Virus record (IMG/VR): IMGVR_UViG_3300042544_002146
Coordinates: 1-37,661 of that record
Source: a virus
Strand: one strand, 5' to 3'
DNA: 37,661 bases
Part shown: one piece after another, positions 18,377-25,386 of the stretch
Position numbering within the stretch: position 1 is the stretch's first letter
Layout of the letters: every line of letters starts with the position of its first letter
The notes under the pieces: model-generated
The model's database searches: none
What the model was told of the DNA's origin: nothing
What the model saw: the letters and a program-made list of their open reading frames with translations, nothing else
Position numbers and translations under genes: made by a program

Positions 18377-20047
18377 TTAACCCAATGGAGATTTAGGTAA
18401 ATTTAATAATGCTTGTGCGCCTTTTGTATCAGATGGTCTGGGTATCTTGATGGTCTTGATACGTGGCATACTAGGCGGTTTTGGTATATTTGGCTTAGAC
18501 ATTCCTTTTTGGACACTGGACAATTTAGCTGCCGCAGCTCCAACGGCTCCTCCAGTAACAGCCCCAATTGCAGCACCTTTTCCTCCCCCAACTATTCCTC
18601 CTATTCCAGCTCCTAACCCACCACCGGCTAAAACTCCTCCCGTTACACCGCCAATGGACAATCCAGTACCAAGTGCGGTACCACTTAATCCGCCTATTAA
18701 TGCTCCTTTACTACCCCCAGCTAATGATCCCACACCGGCTCCAATAGCACCACCTAATATTCCACCTTTTAATCCTTTAACTAAATTAGATGTGGATTCA
18801 ACCATACCTGTTTTAGCATTTACAAATTTATCATTTCCAGCTATAGATTCAGGACTAAACTTATCAGGCGACCAATCTTTACCCAAACCATCTGGTTTAA
18901 TACCTTTAGGATTGAGTTTATCAAATACTTTACCAGCTATACCACCCGTAATCAATCCAGCGCCTGCACCAATTAATGCACCTTTTCCCCCACCGGCTAA
19001 AGCTCCAATACCCGCTCCTAAAGCCCCTCCGCCAATTGCACCTTTAACTCCTGATGAAAGATTACTAAGTACTCCCCCAGCGGATTCTTGAACACCACTA
19101 ACTGCACCTTGTGCCTGTCCAACGGCTCCTTCCAATGCACCTTGTGCTTGACCAGTTGCACCTTGAACTTGTGATGTTAACCCGCCGGCTGCACTTTGTA
19201 CTTGAGACACAGCATTAGATGCTGCGCCTTGCGCTTGTGAGGCTGCTTGTTGTGCTGCATTTGCATCTAACCCCTTTACTTCTTGTGTTGGAAGTTTTAT
19301 GTTAGGATTATCTACCACAGGAGCTTTATTAGCAACTCCTGATATCGTTTGTGTAGGTGGACCTGGTAAAGCTGGATCGGGATCAGGTAAAAAACAAGCA
19401 GGTACTAAATTCTTATCAAGTTCGCCCGAAGAAATTTTATTTTTAATTTCTTCAGGTATACGTCTTACTTTTGATTTGATTTCATCAATTTCGCCGTTAT
19501 AATATAATTCGAAAGTATATGCATCTTTAATCCATTCCCGATTAAATGCTTGAATATTAAAAAGCCCTCTAAAGTCGAGTTGTAAATTTGAGAGGGTAGA
19601 TGTTTTAATAACATCGTATTGTGCTAAACATGGAAGTTTATCTCCCACGTAATCGGCAAATACTTGATATTTCTCCAAATCAACAAACACATTTACTTTA
19701 GGAGTTCCTCCTGATTTTGGCGTATATGTTTCTGTAAAATAATTTTGAAAAAACTGAAAAGTTCTATCGTATTTTTTATATATTTTTGTATACTTATTAT
19801 TTCCAATTTGTGCATACCCATTATTCAATAATTCAGTGGGACTATAAAATTCATATAGTGATTGATAAGACTCCGCAGATATCAAGCTTGGAGTGACTGA
19901 GGTTCCTTGTGAATTTATTCTAAATACCGCTCCAACGACGGTTTTATATTTGTTAAAATATGGAATTATTTCCAAAGAGTTTTTTGGAAAAATTCTACCT
20001 GTTGCTGGTTGTAAATTACCAAATATGTCTACTAGTTGTAATGCCAT
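18377..20047 (-). CDS. tail-region protein with multiple glycine-zipper segments
   Basis: A 556-aa protein. Residues 1-210 are a folded domain that I do not recognise (ALQLVDIFGNLQPATGRIFPK). A Gln/Ala linker follows with repeated SQAQGAAS and VQSAAGGLTSQ. Residues ~335-510 carry three long Gly/Ala/Ile stretches of glycine-zipper type (GAIGGGALGAGIGALAGG, GGAIGAGVGSLAGG, GAGIGGIVGGGKGAAIG), capable of packing as membrane helices. The C-terminus is Pro/Lys-rich. It lies directly after the spike gene. A protein released into or inserted in the host envelope during DNA entry is an inference. Confidence 0.62.
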   Translation of the reverse strand: MALQLVDIFGNLQPATGRIFPKNSLEIIPYFNKYKTVVGAVFRINSQGTSVTPSLISAESYQSLYEFYSPTELLNNGYAQIGNNKYTKIYKKYDRTFQFFQNYFTETYTPKSGGTPKVNVFVDLEKYQVFADYVGDKLPCLAQYDVIKTSTLSNLQLDFRGLFNIQAFNREWIKDAYTFELYYNGEIDEIKSKVRRIPEEIKNKISSGELDKNLVPACFLPDPDPALPGPPTQTISGVANKAPVVDNPNIKLPTQEVKGLDANAAQQAASQAQGAASNAVSQVQSAAGGLTSQVQGATGQAQGALEGAVGQAQGAVSGVQESAGGVLSNLSSGVKGAIGGGALGAGIGALAGGGKGALIGAGAGLITGGIAGKVFDKLNPKGIKPDGLGKDWSPDKFSPESIAGNDKFVNAKTGMVESTSNLVKGLKGGILGGAIGAGVGSLAGGSKGALIGGLSGTALGTGLSIGGVTGGVLAGGGLGAGIGGIVGGGKGAAIGAVTGGAVGAAAAKLSSVQKGMSKPNIPKPPSMPRIKTIKIPRPSDTKGAQALLNLPKSPLG

Positions 20048-20050
20048 ATA

Positions 20051-21757
20051 TTAATCCTCAAATTCAAATTCAACTTGTACTGGACCTTCACGACGATTTC
20101 TACCTTTGAAATCACCCACAACTCCAGCGCCTGTAACCGTATTAATTTCCACCGGATCTTTACACTCTCCACCACTACCAGTTGGTTTAACTCCATTACT
20201 ACCTGGAGCATATCCACCTCCGGTCACGAATACACGTCTACTTAGTGTCTTGTGTAAATTATCTCTTAATAATTGTAGTTTAATTTGTTGTACCGGTATT
20301 TGTGTTTGATCTGGATTAGCGTCATTGGTATTTTCAGCATCAATTTTACCGGCATCTTCATGACCATGTGGATGTGGATGAACGTGATGATACCAATGTA
20401 CATGATCCAATAGCCAGTTACAAAGATCATACATCCAATCTACAGTTGTTTGACCCAATAACGCTGGTTCATTAGTTTCACCATATTGTCCTAAAAATAT
20501 TTGGGGAGCATTTATAGTTGCTGTATTATTAGTGGTTATAACAACTTGATCATTAGCATCAACTGTATATTCACTATCTGTAGCAACAGCATAACGTTTT
20601 TTACTAAAATGAAAAGTTTCTGCAAATCTGCTACTCAATATTAAACGATCACTATTAATAACAATTTGATCGCCTATCAATGTTGGAAATTTAAATTGCG
20701 TAGAACCTTTTGGATTGAATCTAGATTGTTCTTCGGTTGATTTATTTTCACTGTTTATTCCAAATATACTTTTATATACAGTGGTTTGCCATGCACTTAC
20801 TGTATATCCACTTGTTATTTGTATAGTACTTCCATCGTTGTTAATATCTTCATCTATCTGACCACCATAATTCTTTTCTTTATCAGTTATAGGAGATATT
20901 GGAGGAAGTTTAGGATGTAACTGTTGTGTAGTTTTTTGCGCAATATTACGTTGACGATTTCGTATAGTTAGTTTGGGATTTCCATATCCACTTCCGACTG
21001 ACTCTTTGAATAGATTTCCATTTAAAGCATAAGATGCATATGCTCCTTTGTCATTAGAACGATTATCGTCATAAGCACTAAATCTTATAGATTGTCCAAA
21101 TCTACTTTCAATTATAGTATCGCCCTCAAATTGACGAACACTGCGTATGAATGGATTGCATATAAAATAGTTACCAAAATATCCCGTTTGATTTTGATTT
21201 ATAAATATTGGATGACTTACGTAACTTTTACAATTTTTAGGTTGTAAATATGCAATTGCGCTTTTTCCATCATCGCTGCTTGATTTTTCAGTTATAAACT
21301 CCCCATTTGTTCCTAGAAAATTCAAACGATTAAATGGCTTTGTGTAATAATAATTCTCCCCTATTTTTAAAACCAAAACTTTTTCATTTAATAATGGAAA
21401 TTGTGTGATGGTATTATCCAATGGAATTGCCCATGGCAACTTATCATAAGACGTTTGTTTTTCTTCGCTTAAAATGCGAATTTTAACTCGACCAATATAA
21501 CTGAAATCAGTATCTGTCGCAAGTGGTATTGTATTATTGTAATTTACCGGTATTTGTTGATATCTTACAGTTGGAGGAGGCTGTGAATTTTTATCGGTTG
21601 TTGTTTTTCCAAAAAAAGGATGTTTATCGTCTAAAATAATATCTACAACAACTGCTAATTTTAAGAAATTAGTATCTATATTGTTATTAGATGTGTTTAA
21701 AACAGTTGACGTAGATGGATTTAAAAGTCTAGCTATAGTAGATACGTTTGTGCTCAT
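20051..21757 (-). CDS. baseplate hub/spike protein, gp5-like
   Basis: A 568-aa protein; T4 gp5 is 575 aa. Residues ~60-130 look like the OB-fold (IGRVKIRILSEEKQ ... PWAIPLDNTITQFPLLNEKVLVLKIG). A conserved ESRFGQSIRFSA ... GNPKLTIRNRQR block follows. Residues ~370-450 have short beta repeats of spike type (VINSDRLILSS, VATDSEYTVDANDQVVIT, ATINAPQIFLG). Near 460-490 is a His cluster (HVHWYHHVHPHPHGH). No lysozyme domain like that of T4 gp5 is visible. Its position ahead of gp25 and gp6 fits the central spike. Confidence 0.82.
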   Translation of the reverse strand: MSTNVSTIARLLNPSTSTVLNTSNNNIDTNFLKLAVVVDIILDDKHPFFGKTTTDKNSQPPPTVRYQQIPVNYNNTIPLATDTDFSYIGRVKIRILSEEKQTSYDKLPWAIPLDNTITQFPLLNEKVLVLKIGENYYYTKPFNRLNFLGTNGEFITEKSSSDDGKSAIAYLQPKNCKSYVSHPIFINQNQTGYFGNYFICNPFIRSVRQFEGDTIIESRFGQSIRFSAYDDNRSNDKGAYASYALNGNLFKESVGSGYGNPKLTIRNRQRNIAQKTTQQLHPKLPPISPITDKEKNYGGQIDEDINNDGSTIQITSGYTVSAWQTTVYKSIFGINSENKSTEEQSRFNPKGSTQFKFPTLIGDQIVINSDRLILSSRFAETFHFSKKRYAVATDSEYTVDANDQVVITTNNTATINAPQIFLGQYGETNEPALLGQTTVDWMYDLCNWLLDHVHWYHHVHPHPHGHEDAGKIDAENTNDANPDQTQIPVQQIKLQLLRDNLHKTLSRRVFVTGGGYAPGSNGVKPTGSGGECKDPVEINTVTGAGVVGDFKGRNRREGPVQVEFEFED

Positions 21758-22101
21758 TATTGATTACCTTTGCTAATTGTTATAACTTCTTCCATCAATT
21801 GTTTTCTTTCATCTTCACTGAGCACCATAGATGGACCTTCCCCACTTGCTTCGCCTTTAGCGACTAATCGTTGTACTACAGATGCTAATTTAACCAATTG
21901 TTCGTCATTTTTAATACCGACATCGTAGTAGTCTTTAATGAGTGGAACAATAATCACAGCATCATTAACTGTTTTAATCAAAGTGCGTAATTCAGAAATC
22001 AATATATCAATTTGATCTTTCTTGTTTTCTGAATTTTTCACTATATCTTTACAAAGACCAGAAAAATGCTTTCCTTTGTAAATTTCAAAATTTAAGTCCA
22101 T
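21757..22101 (-). CDS. hypothetical protein, helical
   Basis: I start this 114-aa gene at ATG 22101 (MDLNFEIYKGKHFSG). A longer reading begins at TTG 22128, inside the terminator hairpin, and is unlikely. The protein is mostly helical and charged, ending in SEDERKQLMEEVITISKGNQ. The spike ATG overlaps its stop (TAATG), so the two are translationally coupled. It opens a new unit: terminator, then TATTTATA, then ATG. Function unknown; first gene of the baseplate run. Confidence 0.66.
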   Translation of the reverse strand: MDLNFEIYKGKHFSGLCKDIVKNSENKKDQIDILISELRTLIKTVNDAVIIVPLIKDYYDVGIKNDEQLVKLASVVQRLVAKGEASGEGPSMVLSEDERKQLMEEVITISKGNQ

Positions 22102-22106
22102 ATACC

Positions 22107-22114
22107 TATAAATA
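22107..22114 (-). promoter_or_regulatory. TATTTATA element before the baseplate operon
   Basis: TATTTATA on the minus strand lies between a terminator and the ATG at 22101, with five bases to the start. The same arrangement precedes other first-in-unit genes. It may be a phage-specific late promoter; inference from position only. Confidence 0.3.
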
Positions 22115-22116
22115 GA

Positions 22117-22146
22117 AAAACCACTCAAAATAGAGTGGTTTTATTA
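22117..22146 (-). terminator. terminator after the sigma factor gene
   Basis: AAAACCACTCTA and its partner TGAGTGGTTTTT form a hairpin followed by T-rich sequence on the minus strand, 13 bases after the gp55-like gene. It isolates the baseplate operon from upstream transcription. Confidence 0.75.
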
Positions 22147-22158
22147 TTGATTTAGATA

Positions 22159-23157
22159 TTATAATGTTCCTCTATGACTATAATTTCTCATCACAATATT
22201 TTGATAACTCTTCATTTTATTAATTACTTTTGTAATTTGTTGTGTTTTACAGTTACTGAGTTCTCTAATATAGAGATACAATGTTTTCTTATTAAAATTC
22301 TCAATTCTTTCACAATTTCTAAATAATTCAATGACGGCGTATGCAATATTTAAATCTTTCTGCTTATTAAAAATTTTTGTAATATTAGATTCCCAATAAT
22401 TTACCATGAGTTTCATGAATTCTTGTGTCTGAACATCTTTATGATGTGCATCTTCAGTTTGTAAACATACAGAAGATTCACTTGGAGTGTCGCTTATATC
22501 TACGTGTTGATTGAATCGTTTATAGTTATTGTTATTGTGGAATATTAAATAATTCTTAGCTACTATACTAAAATAACTAAATGCTTTGCCTTTACCTGCT
22601 TGAAATTTATGTATATTAGTTACCAAATGTGATACTGTTTCTTTTTGAATTTCCTGAGGACTATTATCAAAATAAGTAAATTTAAATGTGTTAAATATAT
22701 TTTCCACTAATTTGTCAAAACTAAACTTTATCTTTGTTTCATAGATTTCATTTCTTCTTGTATCATCTTCTTCATTATTATATTCTATGATAGCATCTTC
22801 TGTTTTTTTACTAAAATAAATTTTATCTTTTTTGTTTCTCCCACGTCTTTTTTTTCTTTCACCATTTACATCGAATTGAGACTCTTCATTATCATTACTT
22901 TTAATAATATTTTGTGTTTGAATACTACGTGGCACTTCAATATTAGAAATATTTTTTGATTTCGATGTGGTCTTTTTCTCTGCGTTCAGAACAATAATAT
23001 CAATATCATTCTTAGGTTTTTTAACTAATTTAACCATCTGAATGGCCGTTTTATCTTTTTTATTAACACCGTCTTTAAGAACCACAATCTTCTTTATTTT
23101 TTTAGAATGGTTTATTTTTGTTTTTTTCATCAATGTCGGTTGATTTATCATTATCAT
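22159..23157 (-). CDS. gp55-like late sigma factor
   Basis: A 332-aa protein. Residues ~165-225 match the gp55/sigma region 2 pattern: FDNSPQEIQKETVSHLV, then FQAGKGKAFSYFSIVAKNY, then HNNNNYKRFNQHVDI. The ~150 residues before it are lysine-rich and low-complexity, much longer than T4 gp55 (185 aa). The C-terminal third is helical (LNIAYAVIELFRN ... LYLYIREL). In T4, gp55 directs host RNA polymerase to TATAAATA late promoters together with the clamp. The start is uncertain: ATG 23157 overlaps the upstream gene by 56 bases, ATG 23130 by 29. A terminator follows. Confidence 0.8.
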   Translation of the reverse strand: MIMINQPTLMKKTKINHSKKIKKIVVLKDGVNKKDKTAIQMVKLVKKPKNDIDIIVLNAEKKTTSKSKNISNIEVPRSIQTQNIIKSNDNEESQFDVNGERKKRRGRNKKDKIYFSKKTEDAIIEYNNEEDDTRRNEIYETKIKFSFDKLVENIFNTFKFTYFDNSPQEIQKETVSHLVTNIHKFQAGKGKAFSYFSIVAKNYLIFHNNNNYKRFNQHVDISDTPSESSVCLQTEDAHHKDVQTQEFMKLMVNYWESNITKIFNKQKDLNIAYAVIELFRNCERIENFNKKTLYLYIRELSNCKTQQITKVINKMKSYQNIVMRNYSHRGTL

Positions 23158-23416
23158 CAGTTTGAATTCTTTTATTTGTTAGTTTTATGATATTTAGCAA
23201 ATCTGTAAACAAAAAGCCAACATCATCGTCTTTCTCAAATATACACCGATCATCAACAAATTTCAATTTATTATATGTATTTTTTACAAGTAATTTAAAT
23301 TCTAATAACCATGTCTCCAGTGTATCTATTTGTACAAATGACTTTTTAAGAGCCACTAATAGAAAAATATTTAATATCAGTGATGTAAGTAGTACGGTAA
23401 GTATAACATATATCAT
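23102..23416 (-). CDS. small membrane-anchored protein
   Basis: A 104-aa protein with one N-terminal membrane helix (about 2-24, VILTVLLTSLILNIFLLVA), then a soluble helical and charged domain ending in an Asp/Lys-rich tail. The likely topology is a short anchor with a cytoplasmic domain. Its ATG overlaps the stop of the 50-aa gene upstream (ATGA), and its end overlaps the sigma-factor gene, so all three are probably co-translated. Function unknown. Confidence 0.62.
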   Translation of the reverse strand: MIYVILTVLLTSLILNIFLLVALKKSFVQIDTLETWLLEFKLLVKNTYNKLKFVDDRCIFEKDDDVGFLFTDLLNIIKLTNKRIQTDDNDKSTDIDEKNKNKPF

Positions 23417-23565
23417 TGTTTTAATTCGTCAAAAGTTTCATCGTCGTCATTTAATTCTATATACTCAGATAAATAATCCATAGACTCTTGTATCAAGTCC
23501 CAATTAGATGTATCAAATCCACGTTTAAGATTCCTATATAATTCAAAAATTTCTTTTTCTTCCAT
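23413..23565 (-). CDS. small acidic protein (50 aa)
   Basis: A 50-codon frame from ATG 23565 (MEEKEIFELYRNLKRGFDTS) to TGA 23413, ending in YIELNDDDETFDELKQ. It is acidic and helical, with no family known to me. The four-base ATGA overlap with the next start and the absence of other coding sequence here support it being real. A 14-bp perfect palindrome lies just upstream. Confidence 0.66.
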   Translation of the reverse strand: MEEKEIFELYRNLKRGFDTSNWDLIQESMDYLSEYIELNDDDETFDELKQ

Positions 23566-23568
23566 ACG

Positions 23569-23582
23569 TATATGTACATATA
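23569..23582. promoter_or_regulatory. 14-bp perfect palindrome upstream of small acidic gene
   Basis: TATATGTACATATA is a perfect 14-bp palindrome, beginning four bases before the ATG at 23565. Such a site could bind a dimeric repressor controlling the run that ends in the late sigma factor. No regulator is identified. Confidence 0.35.
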
Positions 23583-23612
23583 TAGTGAAATAGATAAAAA
23601 TTATTTTTTATT

Positions 23613-24689
23613 TCAAAAACTAAACATACCTCTTACCCCCGTTGATTTTTTAGATCGATTTTCAACTATGCGATCAACTATTTTTTCAACCTCAACAGGC
23701 TTTTCCACTATGCGTTCAACTATTCGATCAACCTCAACAGGCTTTTCTACTATACGATCAACTATTTTTTCAACCTCAACAGGCTTTTCTACTATACGAT
23801 CAACTATTTTTTCAACCTCAACAGGCTTTTCTACTATACGATCAACTGTTGAATGTGTTGGTTTATCGTTGGACTCGTCTGTAGATTTTTCTTGTTTTTT
23901 GACATCCTCTGAATAAACCTTATTTGTACTTATATTATACGCCAATAATAATACGACAGCGAGCGGATCAAATACAGTAATAAGCACTACAATAAACCAT
24001 TTTACTACATTTTGAATCGTTGTATTAAATTGATCAGCTACAAATTTAAACGTTATAATATCTTTCTTTTGACTGTTATCTACTTTTAACTTGAAAATGT
24101 CATCATCAACAGCTGTTGATTTAGCACTGTAGGTTTTGATTTTATCATTTTCGTTTTCTAACTGTTTATTGAGATCTGTAATTTGATCGTTAATTTGATT
24201 TTGGATATTTTGTAGTTGGATTGGATTACGAGCAATTAATACATTTGTAAGTACTCCGTTCAATCTACTTTCTTGACTACTTCTCAGCGCATACAGTTTT
24301 TCTATAGATTTTTTTGTAGACTCAATTTTATCAATCTCTTCTTTTTTCTGAGATTCCAGTGTTGAAATTTTATTTAATGCCAATTCAGTTTCCAAAGATG
24401 ATTTTTGAAAAGCGGCTGTCAAAAATCCAAATACACCCAATGATGTTATAGCCATCAATGCGAATACGGCAGTTATCATATAGATTCTCATTAGAATATT
24501 AGCATAGTTCCAATATCTAAATAGCCAAGATGTTGTTACCAATTTACCCAGTTCTAAAGCGGATGCCATTATCATAACAGCAATCGTTGCGCCTGAAAAT
24601 AATAATCCTATACCATATACGCTAAAATAAGCAGCACATCCAGCGATTAAAAGTGATGTAAATATTACCAAATGTTTAAACTGTATCAT
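23613..24689 (-). CDS. multi-pass membrane protein with coiled coil and 14-residue repeats
   Basis: A 358-aa protein. Membrane segments lie near 7-27, 28-50 and 68-93 (LVIFTSLLIAGCAAYFSV, MITAVFALMAITSLGVFGF). A long coiled coil follows (about 95-205) and another membrane helix near 235-258 (WFIVVLITVFDPLAVVLLLAY). The C-terminal ~75 residues are four to five copies of a 14-residue unit, IVEKPVEVEKIVDR. Valine/Glu/Pro repeats of this kind form extended rods or coiled structures. Exact function unknown; a membrane sensor or envelope-spanning protein is possible. Its ATG is only three bases from a TATTTATA element. Confidence 0.72.
   Translation of the reverse strand: MIQFKHLVIFTSLLIAGCAAYFSVYGIGLLFSGATIAVMIMASALELGKLVTTSWLFRYWNYANILMRIYMITAVFALMAITSLGVFGFLTAAFQKSSLETELALNKISTLESQKKEEIDKIESTKKSIEKLYALRSSQESRLNGVLTNVLIARNPIQLQNIQNQINDQITDLNKQLENENDKIKTYSAKSTAVDDDIFKLKVDNSQKKDIITFKFVADQFNTTIQNVVKWFIVVLITVFDPLAVVLLLAYNISTNKVYSEDVKKQEKSTDESNDKPTHSTVDRIVEKPVEVEKIVDRIVEKPVEVEKIVDRIVEKPVEVDRIVERIVEKPVEVEKIVDRIVENRSKKSTGVRGMFSF
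23655..23850 (-). repeat. 42-bp tandem repeats
   Basis: About four and a half near-identical 42-bp units encode the IVEKPVEVEKIVDR repeats of the 358-aa membrane protein. The unit carries ACTATACGATCAACTATTTT and CAACCTCAACAGGCTTTT. Near-identity at DNA level suggests recent expansion, so copy number may vary between relatives. Confidence 0.85.
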
Positions 24690-24692
24690 ATC

Positions 24693-24700
24693 TATAAATA
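24693..24700 (-). promoter_or_regulatory. TATTTATA element before membrane-protein gene
   Basis: TATTTATA on the minus strand, three bases before ATG 24689 and just after the hsp20 terminator. It is one of the recurring elements at the head of transcription units. No Shine-Dalgarno-like sequence fits between it and the ATG. Confidence 0.3.
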
Positions 24701-24710
24701 TCTACAAAAT

Positions 24711-24742
24711 AAAAACCCCATCCAATTAAATGAACGGGGTTT
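24711..24742 (-). terminator. terminator after hsp20
   Basis: AAACCCC ... GGGGTTT hairpin followed, on the minus strand, by TTTTTATTTTG. It lies 30 bases after the Hsp20 stop. Confidence 0.75.
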
Positions 24743-24771
24743 AATATAACCTTGACTGAATATTACGAATA

Positions 24772-25254
24772 TTACTCAATCTTTATTTTTTTGGTTTCTG
24801 GAATTGTAGGTTTGATCTTTGACAATGTAACCCTTAACAACCCATTTTCAAATTTTGCGGATGGATTTCTGCGATCAATTTGATCACCTAATGTAAAACT
24901 TCGTTTGAAATTGCTATGTTTTAATTCTCTACGAATATACTTTCCTGTAAATTCCCTATCATCAATCTTTTTAATCTTTTGACCACTAATAGTAAGAACA
25001 TTTTCTTGTACATCAACAGAAACATCTTCTTTAGAGAGACCGGGAATCTCTGCTAGAATTTCCACTCGATCATTATAATCAACAACGTCTACACGTGGAT
25101 AACTTTGTTTTTCAAAGAAACCAACCCCCAATTCTTTATTTAATTCTGGGAAATGTGCCGCGAATACTTCATCGAATACACGGTCAAATGGCGTTAAAAA
25201 CTCATCACGATCAACGTGACGTAATGCAAACGGACTATATTTAATTACTGACAT
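24772..25254 (-). CDS. hsp20: small heat shock protein Hsp20
   Basis: A 160-aa alpha-crystallin-type chaperone. The N-terminal arm (SPFALRHVDRDEFLTPFDRVFDEVF) is followed by the crystallin core at ~50-150 (PRVDVVDYNDRVEILAEIPGL, KEDVSVDVQENVLTISG, FKRSFTLGDQI, AKFENGLLRVTLSKIKP), and a C-terminal I-x-I (KIKIE) for oligomer contacts. It would hold unfolding proteins, ATP-independently. Hsp20 genes are known from T4-like cyanophages near structural genes. It has its own sigma-70 promoter and an AAAGG ribosome-binding sequence nine bases from ATG, clearer than for most neighbours. Confidence 0.95.
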   Translation of the reverse strand: MSVIKYSPFALRHVDRDEFLTPFDRVFDEVFAAHFPELNKELGVGFFEKQSYPRVDVVDYNDRVEILAEIPGLSKEDVSVDVQENVLTISGQKIKKIDDREFTGKYIRRELKHSNFKRSFTLGDQIDRRNPSAKFENGLLRVTLSKIKPTIPETKKIKIE

Positions 25255-25319
25255 ATATTTACCTTTCTTTTAATAATTCTATTGAACTTATTAACCTAAT
25301 AGCCTCACTCGAGCACTAT

Positions 25320-25345
25320 AGTAGATAATACACACGTACTATCTA
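25320..25345. promoter_or_regulatory. inverted repeat at hsp20 transcription start
   Basis: TAGATA at 25322-25327 and TATCTA at 25340-25345 form a 6-bp inverted repeat with a 12-base gap, just downstream of the predicted -10 and next to an ACTATAGT palindrome. It is well placed for an operator, or for a stem at the 5' end of the mRNA. Confidence 0.3.
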
Positions 25346-25351
25346 AAAATA

Positions 25352-25380
25352 TATATAAACGAACTTCTGAAAAATGTCAA
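25352..25380 (-). promoter_or_regulatory. sigma-70 promoter for hsp20
   Basis: On the minus strand TTGACA (25375-25380) is followed after 17 bases by TATATA (25352-25357). Transcription would start near 25345, giving a leader of about 90 bases. This suggests expression by host polymerase, early and independent of gp55. Confidence 0.7.
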
Positions 25381-25386
25381 GAAAAA

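Noticed and set aside
18447-19091. 214-aa plus-strand Pro-rich frame
   Set aside because: It is the antisense image of the Gly/Ala-rich repeats in the glycine-zipper gene; Gly codons on one strand give Pro on the other.
23655-23850. Tandem repeats as a CRISPR array
   Set aside because: The repeats have no unique spacers and stay in frame in a protein.
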